Assembly (NCBI GenBank): GCA_029573975.1
Contig: JAKQBU010000217.1
Span: 1 to 18,893 of the forward strand
Reading direction: 5' to 3'
Length of the DNA stretch: 18,893 nucleotides
From: Planctomycetota bacterium
Lineage (GTDB): Bacteria > Planctomycetota > Phycisphaerae > Sedimentisphaerales > SM23-30
Within the stretch, counting starts at the first letter, position 1; the number at the start of each line of letters is the position of its first letter. The position numbers and the translations under genes are program-made. The notes under the pieces are model-generated. The model saw only the letters and a list, made by a program, of their open reading frames with translations, ran no database searches and was not told the DNA's origin. Shown piece by piece: positions 1 through 7,188 of this stretch.

Positions 1-1463
1 CGCAAATCCTGCGCCACCTCAATCCATGCCTCATCAGCGGTCTGTTCCACGAATTTTGCTTTTTTCGTCTGATAATGGCTGGCCAGCCGCTTGACAATCG
101 CCCAGGTCGCATAGGTGGAAAATTTAAAGCCCCGCGAAAAATCAAACTTTTCCACCGCGTTCATCAGCACCATGTTGCCTTCGCTGATCAGGTCCAGCAT
201 CTCTTCCTCATGGCGTGTGTGTTTGCGGGCCACCGCCACCACCAGCCGCAGGTTACTGCGAATCAAAAGATCCTTGATCTGGCGGGCCTGCTGCATTAAA
301 GACTGCACCTGCCGCAGCAGCAACGCCTGCGGAAATTGCGGATCGATTTTCCCCTGCAGCCGGGCGGCACAACACTTCAAATAATTATACTTCCGGAACA
401 AAAACATCTCCTGCCGATGATTCAGCAGACTGGTATCTTGAATATCCGCCACATACACATCCAGATCTTGCGCGGATTTGAACCGGCTGGCCGGTATGGG
501 GAGCAAATGGATTTTATCTGCCTGTTCAAAGAGATCGGATGGCGGTTCTAAAATTTGCTGTTTTAGAGAGTTGTCATCGAATTCCGGGCAGGAAATAAAT
601 TCGACTGGTATGTTCTTCAGCCGTTGTGCCCGCTCCAGATTGATAGCATAATAAATATTCGTCCGGCTCCTGCCAAACCGCTGCATAAGTTGTTCCACCG
701 GGATTCCCTGCTCATTAAGATCGCAGATTTCCCGCCGTTCCTCCGGGTTGATACCGGTCGGCCGCTTAGCAAACAAGCCCCCCTCAGCCGCATCCTCTTT
801 CGGAAATGGCCGTTGCATCTGTTTTTCGTGCCGTTCCAGGATGGAGCGGACGGTCTCCGCGGACCGGCCGAATTTCCGGGCGGTCCGCCGGATCGCCTCC
901 TGCCGGTGGCCAGGGCATCGGCGGCCCCAGCGGATCAGCCGCTTCAGAATGGCCAGTCTTTCCAATTCCGTAAGCAGGGAAAAATTCTTGCCCCGCGCCA
1001 CCCGTTTCCGCTCTTTTTGCAGAAAATAATCCACGCTGGCGGCCAGATACCCCACCTTCATCCGGCCATCCGGAAACACCAGAAACCGCCCAATCAGGCC
1101 CTGTTTTTGCCAGCGGCTTAGCGTCTTGGGGCAGACCCGGAAGCGGCGGGCCAGCGATTCCCGCGTATAGACTTTCTGCCCGACACCACCGGAGGGAATT
1201 TTCATAGTCCGGCTGAGAGTCTCCGCATAGAATGGCAGGTCCGATAATAGTTGCTCGTAGGAAAGCAACCGACCGGCTTTGTCCGTTTTCGGACGGTATC
1301 CGGTCAGGTGGAAACAAACAAATTCATAGGGATAGGTCTTACCAGGTTCGATCAGCCGAATCAAAGTCTCGCAGGCGTCAAGCTGCATAAACCGTTGTCG
1401 TTCCGGGGCATAGCGAGCCTGGTTGAGCAAATCACTTAGTTCCTGGCATATATTTTTAGCCAT
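1..1463 (-). CDS. sigma-70 family RNA polymerase sigma factor with N-terminal helix-turn-helix segments (partial, C-terminus off the left edge)
   Basis: This protein should direct RNA polymerase to promoters. 487 codons are visible before the window edge. Residues 397-465 are a clear sigma region 2: [15 protein letters not shown], then [12 protein letters not shown], then [19 protein letters not shown]. They are preceded by a region 1.2-like stretch at about 333-365 ([21 protein letters not shown]). The first 280 residues are not a standard sigma N-terminus. They hold a MerR-like helix-turn-helix (about 98-150, [24 protein letters not shown]), a second one (about 186-212) and a Hin-recombinase-like one (about 240-278, [22 protein letters not shown]). 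Regions 3 and 4 would lie beyond the window. The ATG at 1463 is chosen because GAGG sits 7 nt upstream. Sigma identity is very likely; the role of the extra segments is unknown. Confidence 0.88.
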   Translation of the reverse strand, partial: MAKNICQELSDLLNQARYAPERQRFMQLDACETLIRLIEPGKTYPYEFVCFHLTGYRPKTDKAGRLLSYEQLLSDLPFYAETLSRTMKIPSGGVGQKVYTRESLARRFRVCPKTLSRWQKQGLIGRFLVFPDGRMKVGYLAASVDYFLQKERKRVARGKNFSLLTELERLAILKRLIRWGRRCPGHRQEAIRRTARKFGRSAETVRSILERHEKQMQRPFPKEDAAEGGLFAKRPTGINPEERREICDLNEQGIPVEQLMQRFGRSRTNIYYAINLERAQRLKNIPVEFISCPEFDDNSLKQQILEPPSDLFEQADKIHLLPIPASRFKSAQDLDVYVADIQDTSLLNHRQEMFLFRKYNYLKCCAARLQGKIDPQFPQALLLRQVQSLMQQARQIKDLLIRSNLRLVVAVARKHTRHEEEMLDLISEGNMVLMNAVEKFDFSRGFKFSTYATWAIVKRLASHYQTKKAKFVEQTADEAWIEVAQDL

Positions 1464-1809
1464 GACCGGACCTCGAAAACCTTAACCGCAGTAATTGCCT
1501 GCTACTACTATATTTTGCGACAAAATTGGGGAAAAATCAAGTTTATTCCAAAAATTCCCAAAGACTAATTGTCTTAGTTAAATAACTATAAATATATAAT
1601 TAAAAAATATTTATGAAATATCTATAAAATAGATAAATGTTGATTAATATTGAATGAAAATACGATTTTATAGTGTAAAAATTTATATTTCTTTGCAACA
1701 TTTCGTTGATTTTTGCGTCTTTTAGAATAGTTAGCGTGAATCAAAGAAATCTGGAAGGCTCAGAGGGAGAAGTATCTGGTTATTACATTTGAGGTGATTC
1801 GAGGTTTTT
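1464..1809. other. AT-rich divergent intergenic region with two dyads
   Basis: No gene is visible in these 346 bases. They separate two divergently transcribed sigma-type genes. Roughly 1500-1740 is strikingly AT-rich beside the GC-rich neighbours. Two inverted repeats stand out: AAGAC/GTCTT with a 5-nt spacer at 1561-1575, and TATCTAT/ATAGATA with a 3-nt spacer at 1619-1635. On the minus strand, TTGATT (1540-1535) and CAAAAT (1517-1512) have 17-bp spacing and could be the promoter of the large sigma gene, although the -10 match is only fair. The dyads could be operators, or just by-products of high AT content. Confidence 0.4.
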
Positions 1810-2121
1810 ATGGATTCATTGGGCATGAATAGTGAGATTCAGGGGAAAATCGCTGATGGCCTGCGTGCCGGGGATCATAAAGCCAGATTGCTGCTCTATG
1901 AAATTTACGCCACCCATATCCGGCGGCGTGTAGCCCTGCTAACGGGTGGGGATTCCATGGAAGTGGCGGATATTGTCCAGGAAACCTTCCTGGCTGCCAA
2001 CCGGATGTCGGATCGCCTGGATTTACAGTCCGGCTCGTTATGGGACTGGCTATGGGGGATCGCCCGCCGCCAGATGCTGCGGCATAACCGGAAAAATACG
2101 GCCCGCCCAGCTTTTGTATAG
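1810..2121 (+). CDS. ECF-type sigma factor remnant, region 2 only (103 aa)
   Basis: Residues about 26-95 match sigma region 2 of ECF factors: LLLYEIYATHIRRRV, then DIVQETFLAANRMSDRLD, then GSLWDWLWGIARRQMLRHNRKN. Normal ECF sigmas are 160-200 aa and carry a region 4 helix-turn-helix that binds the -35 element. Here a TAG at 2119-2121 ends the frame just after region 2. Only 31 bases remain before the convergent hydrolase gene, so no region 4 fits. CGAGG lies 5 nt upstream of the ATG, so translation signals look intact. It may be a decayed gene truncated at its 3' end, or a small protein that binds core polymerase or an anti-sigma factor. The family is clear; present function is uncertain. Confidence 0.7.
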   Translation: MDSLGMNSEIQGKIADGLRAGDHKARLLLYEIYATHIRRRVALLTGGDSMEVADIVQETFLAANRMSDRLDLQSGSLWDWLWGIARRQMLRHNRKNTARPAFV

Positions 2122-2152
2122 TTCAATATAGCTTTTTCAAGATCCATAAAGC

Positions 2153-3235
2153 TCAGCGCAGATGCTTGTTAAACCAATCGCCGGTCCTTGTCCACATCTG
2201 TTCGGAGAGGACATGGCCGGTCTTCTCCTCGATGAAATAACTGAAGTTATCTTCGGCGTTTTGGTTTTTATAGGCTTCCGCGATTAATTTCACACCCTCC
2301 CTGACTTCCTGGATGGGACTTCCCTCATCTTCTGCGCCAAAGTTCAGCAGCAGCGGCCGGGGGGCAATCAGGCTGACGATGTCCGGGGTGTCGCCATACT
2401 GGAACAGGCCGGGGATGAAATTGGGAAAACAGTGGATGAGATGATTTCGATGAATCGCGGCATAGGTCGGCAGGCAGCAGTTTCCCACCAGGCATTTCAG
2501 CCGCGGCTCCCAGGGGCCCACCAGCCAGGTATGGGTGGAGCCCATTGAATGGCCGTAACAGCCGATCTTTTCCTTTTGCACCTCCCCGCGGCTGCACAGG
2601 TAGTCAATGGCCCGGCGCATATCCAGGATATTCTTCCAGGCCATACACTTCCCCGCAACCACATACCGCAGAAATTCGAACCGCTCGTACGAATTCCCTT
2701 TCAGATGTTCGTTTTGCCGCTCCTCGAAGCACAGGGCATCCGGACAGAGAACCACATACCCCAGCCGGGCCAGGGCCGCGCCGGTGTGGTGCATAGGATT
2801 GCCCAGCAGGCCGGCCGGCTCACTCTTGCCGAGGTGATATTCCCCGTTATGCTGGTGCCAGACGGCGATGGCCGGGGCCGGATGGCTGGCATCGACGCCG
2901 TCAGGAATCAGGAGCAGGGCTGGCACCCGCTCCCCCGGCTCCACCTCATACGAAACCGATTCGATGCGATAACCTTCCTTCTGCATGGTCTCGCGGACTT
3001 GGGGACGCAGGTCACAGGCTTGCGGCCAGGGCCCGCCCAGGCACTCCCCCAGCTTTTCCCGAAAATCATCCGCTGCCATATGCTTGCCCTCTGCCAGCGC
3101 AGCCGTCAGAGACGTTTGCGAACCCATCATCACCATCGCTCCTATCGAAGATTGCTTCAAAAATTTCCGCCGCTGGATATCGATATCACTTGATCTATTA
3201 TATTCTGTTTTATCCTTCATGACTATCTTATCCAT
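2153..3235 (-). CDS. Tat-exported alpha/beta hydrolase, dienelactone hydrolase/acetyl-xylan-esterase-like
   Basis: A 360-residue predicted esterase-type hydrolase. The N-terminus has a twin-arginine signal (QRRKFLKQ at 21-28, then a hydrophobic stretch ending near residue 48), so it should be folded in the cytoplasm and exported. The alpha/beta-hydrolase triad is readable: nucleophile Ser230 in GHSMG, acid Asp303 in GAEDEG, and His341 in KTGHVL. The region APRPLLLNFGAED is typical of the fold. The substrate cannot be read from sequence; carbohydrate esters are a guess from family members. The ATG at 3233-3235 lies inside the last codons of the upstream membrane gene (8-base overlap), which suggests translational coupling. 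A second ATG at codon 6 is an alternative start. Confidence 0.85.
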   Translation of the reverse strand: MDKIVMKDKTEYNRSSDIDIQRRKFLKQSSIGAMVMMGSQTSLTAALAEGKHMAADDFREKLGECLGGPWPQACDLRPQVRETMQKEGYRIESVSYEVEPGERVPALLLIPDGVDASHPAPAIAVWHQHNGEYHLGKSEPAGLLGNPMHHTGAALARLGYVVLCPDALCFEERQNEHLKGNSYERFEFLRYVVAGKCMAWKNILDMRRAIDYLCSRGEVQKEKIGCYGHSMGSTHTWLVGPWEPRLKCLVGNCCLPTYAAIHRNHLIHCFPNFIPGLFQYGDTPDIVSLIAPRPLLLNFGAEDEGSPIQEVREGVKLIAEAYKNQNAEDNFSYFIEEKTGHVLSEQMWTRTGDWFNKHLR

Positions 3236-3704
3236 AAGGCCATAAACACCAAATCAACACAATTGCAAAAAAAACCATGCCCAAAAAAACTGCTATTCCA
3301 ATGCCTAACATTGTGATATTAACAAGTAAAGCCTTTCCAAACGAAATATGAAGACGCCAGCCAATAACCAAGGATTGAATGAGAATGCTCACTGGCAGCA
3401 AAATTATCTGCCCCGAAATACTTGTAATTAAAACAACTAGTTGGATAAGAATGCAAGGTGATAATCTTACTATTTCAACATTGATACCAGTACTTGAAGC
3501 AACTATAAGGCCTAAACAAAAGCAAATCAAAAAGATGACAACAAAAGAAAGATAGATTGTCCAATAAGCCCTAATGAAAGGAACTTCCTGCTTTATTACC
3601 CATTTAGTAGCTGCCCGAAGTAATATCGCACCAATACAACTCCCTATAAAATTACCAATAATCATTCCGATTAGTATTGAAAGGATTGGGATTGTTGTTT
3701 CCAT
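3228..3704 (-). CDS. hypothetical integral membrane protein
   Basis: I do not recognise this family. The 158-residue product is very hydrophobic, with about four to five predicted membrane helices near residues 5-30, 45-70, 80-110, 112-120 and 128-155, and few charged residues. No catalytic motif is visible. Its stop overlaps the start of the Tat-exported hydrolase by 8 bases, so the two are probably one transcription unit, with this protein made first. The gene is conspicuously AT-rich with A/T-ending codons, unlike mutS and the hydrolase on either side, which hints at a different origin. The Shine-Dalgarno is weak (AAAGTGAT just before the ATG at 3704). Confidence 0.6.
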   Translation of the reverse strand: METTIPILSILIGMIIGNFIGSCIGAILLRAATKWVIKQEVPFIRAYWTIYLSFVVIFLICFCLGLIVASSTGINVEIVRLSPCILIQLVVLITSISGQIILLPVSILIQSLVIGWRLHISFGKALLVNITMLGIGIAVFLGMVFFAIVLIWCLWPYG

Positions 3705-3819
3705 ATCACTTTTCTTTTATACTAGGAGTTTAGAGTAGCATAAAGGTGCCAAATAACAATGACACTGTAATGTTTTCCAAAAGGCATAATTCATTATTGA
3801 AAAATATATGTATCTCCTA

Positions 3820-6483
3820 TTATCGATTCTCCAACTCCTCCTTAATCGTCTGCAGCAGATTAATCGCCTGCATCGGCGTCAGATTATTGATATCCGTATG
3901 CCGCAGGCGCTCCAGCAGCGGATCCGGCGGGCTGTTATCGAACAGCAGCAATTGCCGGTCCTGCTTCTGCTCCAGCCGGCCGCCGAGCTGGGGCACATGC
4001 GCCTCCCGCGCGAAATTATTCTCCAACTCCTCCAGGATCTCCCGGCTGCGCTTCAGCACCGGCCGCGGGATCCCCGCCAGCCGCGCCACGTGAATCCCGT
4101 AGCTCTTGTCCGTCCGGCCCGGTACGATCTTGTGCAGGAACACCACCTCCTCCTTCCACTCCCGCACCGCCACGTTGTAATTCTTCACATTCCCCAGCAA
4201 ATCCGCCAGTTCCGTCAGCTCGTGATAATGCGTCGCAAACAGCGTCCGGCACTTCACCTGAGCGGCGATATGCTCCGTAATCGCCCACGCCAGCGCCAGC
4301 CCGTCATACGTGCTGGTCCCCCGCCCGATCTCGTCCAGAATCACCAGCGACCGCTCCGTCGCGTTGTTGATGATGTTGGCCGTCTCGGTCATCTCCACCA
4401 TGAAGGTGGACTGGCCCCGCGTCAGCTCATCGCTGGCCCCCACCCGCGTGAAGATCCGGTCCACCAGCCCGATCTGGGCAGTTTTGGCTGGGATGAAACT
4501 GCCCGTCTGCGCCAGCAGCACCAGCAGGGCCGTCTGCCGGATATAGGTACTCTTGCCGCTCATGTTCGGGCCGGTGATGATCGCCAGGTCCCCGTGCCCG
4601 CCTCCCAGGGCCACATCATTCGGCACAAACTGGCTGGCAAGCTGGGCCTCCAGCACCGGATGCCGCCCCTCCGCAATCACCAGTTCCTTCTGCTCGTGCA
4701 GCTCCGGCCGGCAGTAGTTCCGCTCCCGCGCCAACTGCGCCAGCCCCGCCAGCACGTCGATCTTCGCCAGGGCGTCCGCCACCTGCTGCAAGTGCAGCGT
4801 CTGCGCCGCCACCTGCCCCCGCACCTGGCCGAACAACTCTTCCTCCCGCCGCTTGCACCGCTCCTCGGCTGTCAGGGCCTCCGACTCATACTTTTTCAGT
4901 TCGTCGGTGATATACCGCTCGGCGTTCTTGATCGTCTGCTTCCGCACGAACTCCGCCGGCACCCGCTCCCGGTGCACATGCGAGACCTCCACATAATAGC
5001 CGAACACCTTATTGAATCCCACCTTCAGCGAATTGATCCCCGTCTGTTCGATGAGCTTCCGCTGATACTCCGCCAGCCAGGTCTTGCCGTCCCGGCCGAT
5101 GCTCCGCAGCCGGTCCACCTCCTCGTCGAAACCTTTGCGAATCACGCCGCCGTCGCGGCAGGTCAGGCCCGCGTCCGGGTCAATCGCCGCCTCAATCAAA
5201 TCCGCCGTCGCCTCCAGCGTATCGCACTGCCGGGCCAACTGCATCAGCAGTTCCGCGCTGCACCAGTCCAGGACCTTTTTGATCGCCGGCAACTGCCGCA
5301 GCGTTCCGCCCAGGCTGAGCAAATCCCGCGGCATCGCCCGGCCGGTACTGATCCGCGTCGTGATCCGCTCGATATCCGCCACCTCGGCAAAGCACTTCCG
5401 CAAATCCCCCCGCAGTTCCTCCGCCTGCACCAGTTCCGCGATCGCGTCCTGCCGCCGCTCGATCTCCGCCAGCTCGTTCAGCGGATAACAAATCCACACC
5501 CGCAGCTTTCGCGCCCCCATCGCCGTCATGGTCTTGTCGATGCTGTGCAGCAGCGAACCCGCCGCCGCATGGTCCCGGATCGTCCGCTCCACCTCCAGAC
5601 TCCGCAGCGTCGTCTGGTCCAGTTGCAGAAACCTCTCCCGCACCACCTTCCGCAACTGCGAGATGTGCCCCAGGGCCGTTTTCTGCGTCTCGTTCAGATA
5701 ATCGATGATCGCCCCCGCCGCCGCCACTGCCGCTCCCGCCTGAGAAAATCCAAACCCCTCCAGCGATGCCGTCCCGAAATGCTTCTTCAGCATCTCCAGC
5801 CCCTGCCGCCCCTCGAAGACCCATCCCGGCCGCTTCGTCAGCGCCGCACCCGTCAGATCGCGCAACTGCTCGCCGAACTTAACAGGGACATCCTCCGCTT
5901 CCTCGCTCAAGAGGCACTCCGCCGGCCGGATCCGCACCAGCTCATCCAGCACATACCGCCGCTCCACCGTCTCGGCGAAAAATTGCCCCGTCGATAAATC
6001 CACCCACGCCAGGCCCGCCGGCTCCCGCTCCGCCCCGGCCCCGCCGCCTTTCCCCGCCGCCTGCCGCCCGAAACACACCGCCGCCAGATAATTCCCCCGC
6101 CGCTCCTCCAGCAGCGAATCCTCCGTCAGCGTCCCCGCCGTCACCAGCCGCACCACGTCCCGCTTGACCACCCCCTTGGCCAGCGCCGCGTCCTCCATCT
6201 GCTCGCAGATCGCCACCCGGTGCCCCGCCTTGATCATCTTGTGCAAATACCCATCCACCGCGTGATACGGCACCCCCGCCAGCGGCACCGGGTTCTCTCC
6301 CCCCTTGTTCCGGCACGTCAGCGCAATCCCCAGCACCTGCGAACACAGCTTCGCATCCTCATAAAACGTCTCGTAAAAATCCCCCATCCGGAAAAACAGC
6401 ACCACCCCCGGATACTGCTCCTTAAAATGCATATACTGCCGCATCGCCGGCGTCAGCTTCGTATTGTCCGTATTCTCTTCCAT
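3820..6483 (-). CDS. mutS: DNA mismatch repair protein MutS
   Basis: A full-length 887-residue MutS, which recognises mismatches and uses ATP to recruit the repair machinery in the cytoplasm. The mismatch-reading Phe-X-Glu is intact (Phe36 and Glu38 in GDFYETF, as in the Escherichia coli protein). The ATPase carries Walker A GPNMSGKST (638-646), Walker B LVILDEIGRG (713-722, with Asp717 and Glu718), and the THYHEL switch near 751-756. The C-terminus ends with LTPMQAINLLQTIKEEL, a typical MutS tail. The ATG at 6483 gives the standard N-terminus. It starts only 6 bases after the hepT stop, so it is probably co-transcribed with the mntA-hepT toxin-antitoxin genes. No mutL is in the window. Confidence 0.98.
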   Translation of the reverse strand: MEENTDNTKLTPAMRQYMHFKEQYPGVVLFFRMGDFYETFYEDAKLCSQVLGIALTCRNKGGENPVPLAGVPYHAVDGYLHKMIKAGHRVAICEQMEDAALAKGVVKRDVVRLVTAGTLTEDSLLEERRGNYLAAVCFGRQAAGKGGGAGAEREPAGLAWVDLSTGQFFAETVERRYVLDELVRIRPAECLLSEEAEDVPVKFGEQLRDLTGAALTKRPGWVFEGRQGLEMLKKHFGTASLEGFGFSQAGAAVAAAGAIIDYLNETQKTALGHISQLRKVVRERFLQLDQTTLRSLEVERTIRDHAAAGSLLHSIDKTMTAMGARKLRVWICYPLNELAEIERRQDAIAELVQAEELRGDLRKCFAEVADIERITTRISTGRAMPRDLLSLGGTLRQLPAIKKVLDWCSAELLMQLARQCDTLEATADLIEAAIDPDAGLTCRDGGVIRKGFDEEVDRLRSIGRDGKTWLAEYQRKLIEQTGINSLKVGFNKVFGYYVEVSHVHRERVPAEFVRKQTIKNAERYITDELKKYESEALTAEERCKRREEELFGQVRGQVAAQTLHLQQVADALAKIDVLAGLAQLARERNYCRPELHEQKELVIAEGRHPVLEAQLASQFVPNDVALGGGHGDLAIITGPNMSGKSTYIRQTALLVLLAQTGSFIPAKTAQIGLVDRIFTRVGASDELTRGQSTFMVEMTETANIINNATERSLVILDEIGRGTSTYDGLALAWAITEHIAAQVKCRTLFATHYHELTELADLLGNVKNYNVAVREWKEEVVFLHKIVPGRTDKSYGIHVARLAGIPRPVLKRSREILEELENNFAREAHVPQLGGRLEQKQDRQLLLFDNSPPDPLLERLRHTDINNLTPMQAINLLQTIKEELENR

Positions 6484-6489
6484 AGAAAC

Positions 6490-6834
6490 TCAAGGCTGCT
6501 TGGCCAAAACCTTTTCCAATTGTGTTTTCAAGGTCGGGAGGTCTTCTGTAATAATCTTCCAGACAATATCCAGATCAACATCGTAGTAACCATGTATTAA
6601 ACGATCTCTGGTTCCTGCTATTGATTTCCACGGAATTGCTGGGAATTTGTTTCGTGTTGGCTCAGACACTCCTTTGGCAGCTTCACCCAGAATTTCTAAT
6701 AGTCGAACCAAAGCCAATGCCAGCAATTCATCTTTATCAAGCTCCTCCCGCTTACGCACTTTGGTAAACTCAATCGCCTTGACCACCGCATCATACATGT
6801 GATGCAAACGAAAATCATCCTTGTCCCTGGACAT
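6490..6834 (-). CDS. hepT: HepT-like toxin (HEPN RNase) of a type VII toxin-antitoxin pair
   Basis: A 114-residue HepT/DUF86 HEPN protein. HEPN toxins are dimeric RNases with an R-X4-6-H active site. Here it is Arg76-X4-His81 followed by Tyr83 (RDRLIHGY), the R-X4-H-X-Y form in which the tyrosine is the residue adenylylated by the partner antitoxin. It overlaps mntA by 20 bases and has a strong Shine-Dalgarno (GGAGG, 6 nt before the ATG), so the two are made together. It ends in TGA 6 bases before mutS. The composition is less GC-rich than that of mutS, consistent with acquisition of a mobile module. The family is secure; toxicity of this copy is inferred. Confidence 0.93.
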   Translation of the reverse strand: MSRDKDDFRLHHMYDAVVKAIEFTKVRKREELDKDELLALALVRLLEILGEAAKGVSEPTRNKFPAIPWKSIAGTRDRLIHGYYDVDLDIVWKIITEDLPTLKTQLEKVLAKQP

Positions 6835-7120
6835 ATTGCACCTCCGCCTGCTCCATTACCGTATCCCGGAAATAGCGGCTCAAAAATTGCGGCGTATTCA
6901 AATCCACCTTGTGCCCCAACAGCTCGGACAATTCCACCTGCATATCAAAAAACGCAAAGCCCGGCTCATGCCCCTTTTCAAATTCCACCAGCACATCAAT
7001 GTCACTACCGGCGGCAAAATCATCCCGCAGCGCCGAGCCGAATATCGATAACTGTTGAATATGATGCTGCTTGCAAAACGCAGCGATCTTCTCTTTTGGC
7101 ATTTTCACTTTCTTATTCAT
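6815..7120 (-). CDS. mntA: MntA-like nucleotidyltransferase antitoxin
   Basis: A 101-residue minimal nucleotidyltransferase. The catalytic signature GS-X10-D-X-D is complete (Gly28, Ser29, Asp40, Asp42), with a third acidic residue, Asp73, in KVDLNT. In characterised MntA-HepT pairs this enzyme transfers AMP to the HepT tyrosine and so neutralises the RNase; both partners' motifs are present here. The frame is open further upstream to a TTG at 7183, but that TTG coincides with a good -35 hexamer. The ATG at 7120 has GGAG 9 nt upstream, so it is preferred. It is the first gene of the likely mntA-hepT-mutS unit. Confidence 0.93.
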   Translation of the reverse strand: MNKKVKMPKEKIAAFCKQHHIQQLSIFGSALRDDFAAGSDIDVLVEFEKGHEPGFAFFDMQVELSELLGHKVDLNTPQFLSRYFRDTVMEQAEVQYVQGQG

Positions 7121-7154
7121 AGATTCCATCTCCGATAAAAAATTCCAACATACC

Positions 7155-7183
7155 ATGATAATCCCCCCATCCCACCCGGTCAA
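7155..7183 (-). promoter_or_regulatory. candidate sigma-70 promoter of mntA-hepT(-mutS)
   Basis: On the minus strand, TTGACC (7183-7178) and TATCAT (7160-7155) are separated by exactly 17 bp. Each hexamer matches five of six consensus bases. Transcription would start near 7148, giving a leader of about 28 nt to the mntA ATG. It lies in the 68-base gap after the mnmE-like gene, so the toxin-antitoxin genes and probably mutS have their own start. It has not been tested. Confidence 0.6.
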
Positions 7184-7188
7184 CCCAA

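Noticed and set aside
2130..2153. AGCTTT/AAAGCT inverted repeat between the convergent ECF and hydrolase genes as a bidirectional terminator
   Set aside because: The stem is short and AT-rich with a 12-nt loop and touches the hydrolase stop codon; too weak to call.
3808..5997. A very long open frame antisense to mutS (about 730 codons)
   Set aside because: It is an Arg/Pro/Leu/His-rich shadow of the GC-rich mutS coding strand with no recognisable domain. Similar shadows lie opposite coaX and the mnmE-like gene.
7121..7183. Longer mntA start at the TTG at 7183
   Set aside because: The added residues do not resemble the nucleotidyltransferase family, the TTG coincides with a promoter -35, and the ATG at 7120 has a well-placed GGAG.
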